Part shown: piece after piece, positions 1 to 6,190 of the stretch
Layout: each line of letters opens with the position of its first letter
Position numbering within the stretch: the first letter of the stretch is position 1
Source of the DNA: Oscillospiraceae bacterium
Lineage (GTDB): Bacteria; Bacillota; Clostridia; Oscillospirales; Acutalibacteraceae
Length of the DNA: 7,991 bases
Direction: 5' to 3'
NCBI GenBank assembly: GCA_003517915.1
Contig: DOZQ01000066.1
Span: 1 to 7,991, forward strand
Translations under genes and position numbers: made by a program
The notes under the pieces: generated by a model
What the model was told of the DNA's origin: nothing
The model's database searches: none
The model's input: the letters and a program-made list of their open reading frames with translations, nothing else

Positions 1-22
1 GTTTTCAAGTGGTTTGGCTATA

Positions 23-1234
23 TTATTCAAAGCCTTCCGGATAAACCCGCTCGCCGGCTATGAGCCTTTCCCAAAGCGGCGACATATCCCGCAGCCTTTT
101 TACAATAGGCGGCAGCTTTTCGAGGATATAGCTTACGTTCTGCGCGGTGGTCTCATGCGACAAGGAAAGACGCAGTGACCCGTGCGCGATTTCATGCGGA
201 AGTCCCAAAGCCAGCAGTACATGGCTGGGATCAAGCGAACCTGAGGTGCACGCCGACCCCGACGAGGCCATAATACCCTCCTGCTCGAGCGAAAGCAGCA
301 GGGATTCGCCCTCTATGCCCTCAAAACAGAAGCTGGCGTTGCCGGGCAGTCTGTGCGACGCGTCGCCGTTGAGCCTTGAACGCTCTATGCGCAAAATACC
401 TCTTATCAAGTCATCCCTTAGCGCCGATATCCGGGCGGCTTTGGTTTCAATGTTTTTGCAGGCGTCCTCGGCCGCCACGCCCAGCGCGACTATGCCTGCC
501 GTGTTTTCGGTACCGGCCCTGCGCCCGCGTTCCTGCGCGCCGCCGTCGATAAAAATCTTAGGAACGACACCTTTTCGGATATACAGCGCGCCGACCCCCT
601 TCGGACCATGGATCTTATGGGCGGAAAGTGACAGCATGTCTATATTCATGGCGGCAAGGTCAATCGGGATACTGCCGACCGCCTGCACCGCGTCGGTGTG
701 GAAGACTATACCCCGCTGCTTACAAAACGCTCCGATTTCAGCAATCGGCTGAACCGTGCCTATTTCGTTGTTGGCAAACATTATGGTAACCAGACCGGTA
801 TCCTCGCGCAGGGCGTTTTTCAAATCCTCGAGGCGGATTATACCGTCGCGGTTTACGTTGACCAGAGTTATTTCATAGCCCTGCTTTTCTAGCGCTAAAA
901 GGGAATGGAGCACAGCGTGGTGTTCAAACTGTGACGAAACAATATGCTTTCTGCCCTTATTAGCCATGGCAAGAGCCATGCCCTTGATTGCCCAGTTGTC
1001 CGACTCGGTTCCGCCCGAGGTGAAGTAAATCTCGTCGCTGCGGGAGTTCAGCGCGGCGGCAACTTGTTCCCTTGCGCGCGTGACCGCCGCCATTGCTTGC
1101 GCGCCCAGCCCGTAAAGGCTGGATGGATTCCCGTACCGCTCTTTAAGATAAGGCAGCATGGCTTCATATACCCGGTCAGATATTTTTGTGGTCGCCGCGT
1201 TGTCGGCATAAACAAACTTTTGCATTATTTGCAT
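23..1234 (-). CDS. Cysteine desulfurase, NifS/IscS type (group I)
   Basis: A PLP enzyme that removes sulfur from L-cysteine, giving alanine and an enzyme persulfide for Fe-S cluster assembly, tRNA thiolation or other sulfur transfer in the cytoplasm. Counting from the ATG at 1234 it is 403 residues, close to the family's usual 400. Visible motifs are YADNAATT near the N-terminus, a His pair at 105-106 that would stack on PLP, HTDAVQ with Asp181 and Gln184, the Schiff-base Lys207 in [17 protein letters not shown] around 238-244, and the catalytic Cys329 in SSGSACTSG. These numbers almost coincide with E. coli IscS (Lys206, Cys328). The long Cys loop followed by [11 protein letters not shown] marks group I. 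An in-frame ATG at 1252 has no ribosome binding site, whereas GAGGGG lies 10 bases before the ATG at 1234. A partner scaffold gene (nifU/iscU) could follow beyond the left edge, but only 22 bases remain. nifS or iscS cannot be chosen from sequence alone. Confidence 0.95.
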   Translation of the reverse strand: MQIMQKFVYADNAATTKISDRVYEAMLPYLKERYGNPSSLYGLGAQAMAAVTRAREQVAAALNSRSDEIYFTSGGTESDNWAIKGMALAMANKGRKHIVSSQFEHHAVLHSLLALEKQGYEITLVNVNRDGIIRLEDLKNALREDTGLVTIMFANNEIGTVQPIAEIGAFCKQRGIVFHTDAVQAVGSIPIDLAAMNIDMLSLSAHKIHGPKGVGALYIRKGVVPKIFIDGGAQERGRRAGTENTAGIVALGVAAEDACKNIETKAARISALRDDLIRGILRIERSRLNGDASHRLPGNASFCFEGIEGESLLLSLEQEGIMASSGSACTSGSLDPSHVLLALGLPHEIAHGSLRLSLSHETTAQNVSYILEKLPPIVKRLRDMSPLWERLIAGERVYPEGFE

Positions 1235-1244
1235 GATAACAAGG

Positions 1245-1250
1245 CCCCTC
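1245..1250 (-). promoter_or_regulatory. Ribosome binding site fixing the cysteine desulfurase start
   Basis: GAGGGG read on the minus strand, 10 bases before the ATG at 1234 and 19 before another in-frame ATG at 1225. It lies inside the codons that a start at 1252 would use, and that longer start has no Shine-Dalgarno-like sequence upstream. This favours 1234. Confidence 0.6.
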
Positions 1251-1321
1251 ATAGCTGATGATTTTAGCTTTAGTTTTTGCAGCCAGACGCAAAATATGAA
1301 TGATGAATTGCTACTTTATTT

Positions 1322-1350
1322 AATATATATCTTTTTACTAGGAATTTCAA
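1322..1350 (-). promoter_or_regulatory. Sigma-A-type promoter for the cysteine desulfurase
   Basis: On the minus strand TTGAAA (1350-1345) is followed after 17 bases by TATATT (1327-1322). This predicts a transcript start near 1315 and a leader of about 80 bases. It implies the desulfurase is not wholly dependent on read-through from rnhA. Confidence 0.6.
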
Positions 1351-1407
1351 TAGCAAAGCGAAAAAAAGATTTTTTTGTCTTTTGCCACCGGATGATTTGA
1401 TCATTGT

Positions 1408-1857
1408 TCACCCTTTGGCCGCGTCGGCGGCCGCAGCTGTAGCTAGAGCGTCGCAACGTTCGTTTTCGGGATGGCCGGCGTGGCCTTTTATCCAGACAAA
1501 GCGAACATCGTGCTGCTCGAGCAGACTCAGTATTTGCTGCCAGAGGTCGCTGTTGAGCGCCGGCTTCTTATCAGATTTTACCCAGCCGCGCGCTTTCCAG
1601 CCCGCTGCCCAGCCCTTCTCCACGGCGTTTACAAGATACTGCGAGTCGGTGTAAAGGGTGACGTCGCAGGACTCTTTAAGCAGGCTAAGACCCTTTATGG
1701 CGGCGGTCAGCTCCATGCGGTTGTTGGTGGTCTCCGCCTCGCCGCCCGACAGCTCTTTTATATGAGCGCCGTATTTTAAAATTACGCCGTAACCGCCCGG
1801 CCCGGGATTGCCGGAGCAGGCGCCGTCGGTAAAAATATCCACATGCTTTCTTTTCAT
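1408..1857 (-). CDS. rnhA: Ribonuclease HI
   Basis: Degrades the RNA strand of RNA/DNA hybrids (R-loops, Okazaki primers) in the cytoplasm. The 149-residue protein matches bacterial RNase HI in length. The catalytic carboxylates are all present: Asp11 in [16 protein letters not shown], Glu49 in NNRMELTA, Asp71 in YTDSQYLV and Asp136 in ENERCDALA. The mobile catalytic His126 lies in WIKGHAGH, 10 residues before Asp136 as in E. coli. The basic, tryptophan-rich handle segment (about 80-100, [17 protein letters not shown]), which grips hybrid substrate, is intact. A hybrid-binding N-terminal domain, common in RNase H1 of many Firmicutes and eukaryotes, is absent. The start is supported by AAGGA 7 bases upstream (1865-1869). 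Transcribed divergently from htrA; the cysteine desulfurase lies 174 bases downstream on the same strand with its own likely promoter. Confidence 0.96.
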   Translation of the reverse strand: MKRKHVDIFTDGACSGNPGPGGYGVILKYGAHIKELSGGEAETTNNRMELTAAIKGLSLLKESCDVTLYTDSQYLVNAVEKGWAAGWKARGWVKSDKKPALNSDLWQQILSLLEQHDVRFVWIKGHAGHPENERCDALATAAAADAAKG

Positions 1858-1887
1858 GATACCGTCCTTGTTGCGAAAAGTAAAAGG

Positions 1888-1916
1888 TTGATATGCCTGT
1901 TAAATTACTGTATAGT
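1888..1916 (+). promoter_or_regulatory. Sigma-A-type promoter for htrA
   Basis: TTGATA (1888-1893), a 17-base spacer and TATAGT (1911-1916), each near consensus. Predicted start is near 1923, giving a leader of about 130 bases before the ATG at 2052. The start point falls within the dyad at 1921-1946. I saw no CIRCE element. Confidence 0.6.
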
Positions 1917-1918
1917 GC

Positions 1919-1947
1919 ATTGTAGCATGCCTTTTGGCATACTACAA
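1919..1947 (-). promoter_or_regulatory. Extended -10 promoter for rnhA
   Basis: On the minus strand TTGTAG (1947-1942), a 17-base spacer, then TGC directly before TACAAT (1924-1919). The -35 is only half-matching, but the TGn extension compensates. Expected transcript start is near 1912, giving a leader of about 55 bases. It overlaps the htrA promoter head-on. Confidence 0.5.
1921..1946. promoter_or_regulatory. Dyad between rnhA and htrA, possible operator
   Basis: TGTAGCATGCC and GGCATACTACA form an inverted repeat of 11-base arms with one mismatch around a TTTT centre. In RNA from the minus strand the mismatch becomes a G-U pair. The dyad lies at the predicted htrA start and spans the rnhA -10 and most of its -35 region, so a protein bound here could affect both promoters. 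It resembles no operator I can name. No U-tract follows on either strand, so it is not a terminator. Confidence 0.45.
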
Positions 1948-2035
1948 CAAAAACTCCACTTAAATTTCATAAAATGTTCATATCGCCGCATCATGCGAAT
2001 AAACTATACGGGATATTATATAGACACAGAATAAC

Positions 2036-2043
2036 AAGGGAGG
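2036..2043 (+). promoter_or_regulatory. Strong ribosome binding site of htrA
   Basis: AAGGGAGG ends 8 bases before the ATG at 2052. It selects this start over an in-frame ATG at 1974, which would add 26 residues of uncharacteristic sequence and has no ribosome binding site. Confidence 0.85.
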
Positions 2044-2051
2044 CTAAAAAA

Positions 2052-3761
<1,710 letters not shown>

Positions 3762-3803
3762 TATAGTCAAACCGATTACATTGTGGTTGTCTCATTTTTA
3801 TGC

Positions 3804-3838
3804 AGTCCCCCCGGAACGAAAGCAGTTCCGGGGGGACT
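3804..3838 (+). terminator. Strong hairpin after htrA, probable terminator
   Basis: A perfect 14-bp stem: AGTCCCCCCGGAAC pairs with GTTCCGGGGGGACT around a 7-base loop. It is followed by ATAATTAT rather than a clean T-run, so intrinsic termination may be imperfect. On the minus strand no T-run follows either. Its place between htrA and the promoter of the pyrophosphatase supports a terminator or 3'-end stabilising role. Confidence 0.6.
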
Positions 3839-3885
3839 ATAATTATGCCGGGGTTCGCGCCAGGCGAATATTTCCGCTTTAGGGA

Positions 3886-3914
3886 TTGTCCGGCGCGTGA
3901 AAATCCGTTATAAT
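3886..3914 (+). promoter_or_regulatory. Sigma-A-type promoter for the pyrophosphatase
   Basis: TTGTCC (3886-3891), a 17-base spacer and a perfect TATAAT (3909-3914). Predicted start is near 3921, about 30 bases before the ATG at 3951. This is consistent with steady housekeeping expression. Confidence 0.7.
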
Positions 3915-3937
3915 AAATAAGAAAAATACGAGATATT

Positions 3938-3944
3938 GGGAGGG
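3938..3944 (+). promoter_or_regulatory. Ribosome binding site of the pyrophosphatase
   Basis: GGGAGGG ends 6 bases before the ATG at 3951. A longer reading from an in-frame TTG at 3936 would overlap this site and is therefore unlikely. Confidence 0.85.
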
Positions 3945-3950
3945 ACAAAT

Positions 3951-4496
3951 ATGAACGCGTGGCATGATGTTCCGGAAAAAAGAATAAATCCGAGAGACTT
4001 TGAGGTGTGCATAGAGATAGAAAGCGGAAGCAAGGTCAAATATGAGATGGACAAGGAAACCGGCCTTATAAGGCTGGACAGAATCTTGCATACGTCGACC
4101 CATTATCCGGCTAATTACGGTTTTATTCCGCGTACCTACGCCGACGATTACGACCCGCTGGATGTGCTGGTGCTGTGCACCGAAAGCATTTACCCGCTTA
4201 CTTTAGTGCGCTGTTATCCCATCGGAGTGATTTCAATGATCGACAACGGACGCAACGATGAGAAGATCATCGCGATTCCGTTTGAGGATCCGACCTATAA
4301 TCATTATTTTGATATCCGCCAACTGCCGTCACATACCTTTGATGAGATGACCCATTTTTTCAGGGTTTATAAAGCGCTTGAAAACAAAGAGACGGCGGTC
4401 AATGAGGTGGAGGGAGTAGACGCGGCTATTAGAATAATCGAGCAGGCAATAGAAAGCTATAAAGAAAAGTTTGGGGAACTGTTAAATGGGAAATAA
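3951..4496 (+). CDS. ppa: Inorganic pyrophosphatase, soluble family I
   Basis: Hydrolyses pyrophosphate to phosphate in the cytoplasm, pulling forward biosynthetic reactions such as nucleic acid and aminoacyl-tRNA synthesis. The protein is 181 residues; the family is usually 160-200. Active-site residues follow E. coli Ppa: EIESGSKVKYE (22-32, metal/substrate Glu, Lys and Arg region), DRILHTSTHYPANYGFIP (43-60), the metal-binding DYDPLD (Asp66, Asp68, Asp71), IDNGRNDEK with two more metal-binding aspartates, and RVYKALENK, whose Tyr-Lys pair contacts phosphate. The signature's second position is Tyr67 where Gly, Ser, Asp or Asn is usual. No CBS or DHH domains are present, so this is not a family II enzyme, which many Firmicutes use instead. 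It has its own promoter and leaves only 77 bases before the aminomutase start, so read-through into that gene is possible. Confidence 0.96.
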   Translation: MNAWHDVPEKRINPRDFEVCIEIESGSKVKYEMDKETGLIRLDRILHTSTHYPANYGFIPRTYADDYDPLDVLVLCTESIYPLTLVRCYPIGVISMIDNGRNDEKIIAIPFEDPTYNHYFDIRQLPSHTFDEMTHFFRVYKALENKETAVNEVEGVDAAIRIIEQAIESYKEKFGELLNGK

Positions 4497-4498
4497 GG

Positions 4499-4528
4499 TT
4501 GACTTTGCGCGGGTTTATCGTTTAGAAT
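4499..4528 (+). promoter_or_regulatory. Sigma-A-type promoter for the aminomutase
   Basis: TTGACT (4499-4504), an 18-base spacer and TAGAAT (4523-4528), starting just after the ppa stop codon. Predicted start is near 4535, giving a leader of about 40 bases. There is no hairpin between ppa and this promoter, so ppa transcripts may continue into the aminomutase as well. Confidence 0.55.
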
Positions 4529-4573
4529 AATATTATACGCATTATGTTAATACTTACTGAGGAGTTTAAATAA

Positions 4574-5797
4574 ATGGATGAGAACAGACGTCTTTCATTA
4601 CAGCGCTCAAACGAGCTTCATGCCTACGGCCAGGATTTTTTAAGCCGAAAAAAAAACATACCGCTTGGCCTGAATGAGCCTTATATGGGGCAATATGAGC
4701 TTATGAAAGCCAAAATATTAAAAGAGCTCGGGGGCAGCGGCGCCGACTGGGACGACTGGCAGTGGCAGATGCGAAACCGCATTGATTCCCACGAGCTGCT
4801 GGACAGGCTTATAACCCTTTCGGAAGAGGACAGGCGGGAAATAGATGACGTTTCACGCAAATACCGCTGGGCGATTACCCCCTATTATCTCGCGCTTATT
4901 GACCCTGAAAATTCCGCCGACGCTATTCGCGGCATGTCGGTTCCCTGCACTCAGGAGCTTGCTGAAAGCGGTCTGGCAGACCCGTCCGGCGAGGAAAATA
5001 CGAACCCCGCCGGCATCATAACCCGGCGTTATCCCGACAGGCTTATACTCAACGTCACAAATTCCTGCTCCACCTTCTGCCGACACTGTCAGCGCAGGCG
5101 GAACATAGGGCAGACCGATACCGACGCGCATTCGGCCAAAATTGACGAATCTCTCGAATATATCCGGCAGAATACCGAACTGCGCGATATTCTTATCACC
5201 GGCGGCGATCCGCTTGTTTTATCGGACGATTTTATTGAGGATATAGTTGCCCGGGTTCGCGTCATCCCCCATGTGGAAATTATAAGAATCGGCTCAAGGA
5301 CTCCAGTCACCATGCCGCAGAGAATCACGCCGGAGCTTGTGGGGCGGCTTAAAAAGTATCATCCCGTGTTTATGAACACGCAGTTTAACCATCCCCGAGA
5401 AATAACGCCGCAGTCCAAACGGGCTTGTGAGCTGCTTCGCGATAATGGATTTATGCTGGGCAACCAGATGGTTTTGCTGGGCGGTATAAACGACGACGAA
5501 TATGTTGTGCGGCTGCTGAATCAGGAGCTTTTGAAAATCGGGGTAAGGCCGTATTATATGTTTTACGCGAAAAATGTCGTGGGGACGCTGCATTTCCGCA
5601 CGTCGGTGCGCCGGGGCGTGGAAATTCTGGAGTATTTGCAGGGCAACACCTCCGGTATGGCCATCCCGCACTATATTGTCAGCGCGCCGGACGGGCTTGG
5701 GAAAATCCCGCTGGGGCCTGAATATATAGTCGGGGAGGACGACGAATATATTACCCTGCGCACCTGGGAAGATCGCGAGGTCAAGATCAAAAAATAA
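4574..5797 (+). CDS. Radical SAM/PLP 2,3-aminomutase, probably glutamate 2,3-aminomutase
   Basis: A KamA-family enzyme that uses a [4Fe-4S] cluster, S-adenosylmethionine and PLP to move an alpha-amino group to the beta carbon. It has 407 residues; GAGGAG sits 9 bases before the ATG. WDDWQWQMRNRI near residue 60 is the family's N-terminal motif. Cluster cysteines are Cys165, Cys169 and Cys172 (CSTFCRHC), followed by the carboxylate-binding Arg174 and the SAM-loop GGDPL. PLP would bind Lys377 (SAPDGLGK). These align with Clostridium subterminale lysine 2,3-aminomutase (Cys125/129/132, Arg134, Lys337) at a constant offset of 40. Its lysine-binding Asp293 and Asp330 become Lys333 and Ser370. Lys at the first site is what is reported for glutamate 2,3-aminomutase, so I infer an acidic substrate and beta-glutamate as product. 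The zinc-ligand cysteines (Cys268 and the C-terminal CxCxxC) are missing and the protein ends about 49 residues early relative to the lysine enzyme. It is too long for EpmB. Family assignment is firm; the substrate is inferred. Confidence 0.9.
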   Translation: MDENRRLSLQRSNELHAYGQDFLSRKKNIPLGLNEPYMGQYELMKAKILKELGGSGADWDDWQWQMRNRIDSHELLDRLITLSEEDRREIDDVSRKYRWAITPYYLALIDPENSADAIRGMSVPCTQELAESGLADPSGEENTNPAGIITRRYPDRLILNVTNSCSTFCRHCQRRRNIGQTDTDAHSAKIDESLEYIRQNTELRDILITGGDPLVLSDDFIEDIVARVRVIPHVEIIRIGSRTPVTMPQRITPELVGRLKKYHPVFMNTQFNHPREITPQSKRACELLRDNGFMLGNQMVLLGGINDDEYVVRLLNQELLKIGVRPYYMFYAKNVVGTLHFRTSVRRGVEILEYLQGNTSGMAIPHYIVSAPDGLGKIPLGPEYIVGEDDEYITLRTWEDREVKIKK

Positions 5798-5813
5798 AGG
5801 TTGAGATGCCGTT

Positions 5814-5951
5814 ATGCGGGTTATGCGAAAAATAAGAGATTATTTCAGAACCGACGATCCGGAAAGTAATTTCGGGTGGGCGCTTGCCGTGATTATTTTC
5901 ATATACAGTGTCGGTTATTTGATAGGCATGGCGGCGGCACATCTGTTTTGA
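5814..5951 (+). CDS. Small single-pass membrane protein, 45 residues, unknown function
   Basis: Not a family I recognise. The frame encodes a basic start (MRVMRKIRDYF), a short polar stretch (RTDDPESNFG), then one strongly hydrophobic helix at about residues 22-45 (WALAVIIFIYSVGYLIGMAA and onwards), ending AAHLF. The charges predict the N-terminus inside. It begins 16 bases after the aminomutase stop, with no promoter or terminator between them, so it is probably co-transcribed. Its ribosome binding site is poor (AAAGG at 5796-5800 is 13 bases away; a nearer GAG is at 5803-5805), which suggests translational coupling or low expression. A second in-frame ATG at 5823 is an alternative start. 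The long uninterrupted hydrophobic run with a clean stop argues for a real gene, but only comparison with relatives could confirm it. Confidence 0.5.
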   Translation: MRVMRKIRDYFRTDDPESNFGWALAVIIFIYSVGYLIGMAAAHLF

Positions 5952-6053
5952 CCGTTTGGCCGGGTTGTCCGCTTCGCGTGTGCACAAATAAAGTTCGGCG
6001 CAGCATTCCGGGTCTAGTTCTCCGCCCCTATGGGGCGTTCCATACAAGAATTA

Positions 6054-6087
6054 AAAGCCACCGGTTCATTCATGAACCGGTGGCTTT
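6054..6087. terminator. Bidirectional intrinsic terminator between convergent genes
   Basis: AAAGCCACCGGTTC pairs with GAACCGGTGGCTTT (14 bp) around the loop ATTCAT. Read leftward, the stem runs into TTTTAATTCTT, a good U-tract for the permease transcript. Read rightward it ends in TTT then ATGCTT, weaker but still plausible for the aminomutase unit. Confidence 0.8.
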
Positions 6088-6110
6088 ATGCTTATCAGGG
6101 ATCATGCCTA

Positions 6111-6129
6111 AAAACGCCTATGGTGTTTT
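6111..6129. repeat. Small inverted repeat (hairpin)
   Basis: AAAACGCC and GGTGTTTT form an 8-bp stem with one G-T pair around TAT. On the minus strand the 3' arm is GGCGTTTTT, so it could act as a weak terminator for the permease transcript. Little more can be said. Confidence 0.4.
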
Positions 6130-6149
6130 CCTCTTTACTATGAATCGGG

Positions 6150-6190
6150 GAATCTAAATGGGGTACAGGTATCCCTTTTTAGATTCTTTT
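6150..6190 (+). terminator. Long hairpin with T-run abutting the permease stop codon
   Basis: Outer arms GAATCTAAA and TTTAGATTC and inner arms GGGGTAC and GTATCCC (one G-T pair) make an interrupted stem of about 16 bp, followed by TTTT on the plus strand. It would stop rightward transcription before it enters the permease gene antisense. On the minus strand it starts 2 bases after the permease stop codon but is followed by CCCCGATT, so it is less convincing in that direction. Confidence 0.6.

Larger units (their letters stand above)
5952..6188. other. Gene-free convergent interval with four hairpins
   Basis: I see no credible coding sequence, tRNA or known riboswitch here. Successive inverted repeats lie at 6023-6037 (CGCCCC/GGGGCG), 6054-6087, 6111-6129 (AAAACGCC/GGTGTTTT) and 6150-6186. 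The second and fourth look like terminators. The first and third share a CC-TAT-GG apex. The interval separates rightward genes from the leftward permease gene. Confidence 0.6.

Noticed and set aside
147..752. Plus-strand frame of 201 codons
   Set aside because: Lies antisense within the well-supported cysteine desulfurase, with low-complexity composition and no recognisable motif.
1351..1407. Possible terminator between rnhA and the cysteine desulfurase
   Set aside because: Only A/T-rich symmetry (AAAAGA/TCTTTT) and a 5-bp ATGAT/ATCAT repeat are present; neither forms a stable stem. rnhA transcripts may run on.
1974..2051. Longer HtrA N-terminus from the ATG at 1974
   Set aside because: No ribosome binding site; a near-perfect one lies 8 bases before the ATG at 2052, and the extra residues look like translated leader.
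5294..5671. Minus-strand frame of 125 codons
   Set aside because: Antisense to the conserved core of the aminomutase, whose motifs clearly define the coding strand.
5952..6053. tRNA- or tmRNA-like remnant suggested by CCCCTATGGGG and nearby GC-rich sequence
   Set aside because: No acceptor stem, T-loop (TTCGA) or CCA end can be arranged on either strand.
5876..6157. Plus-strand frame of 93 codons after the aminomutase
   Set aside because: It runs out of frame through the better-supported microprotein and then through two hairpins; composition is unlike a protein.
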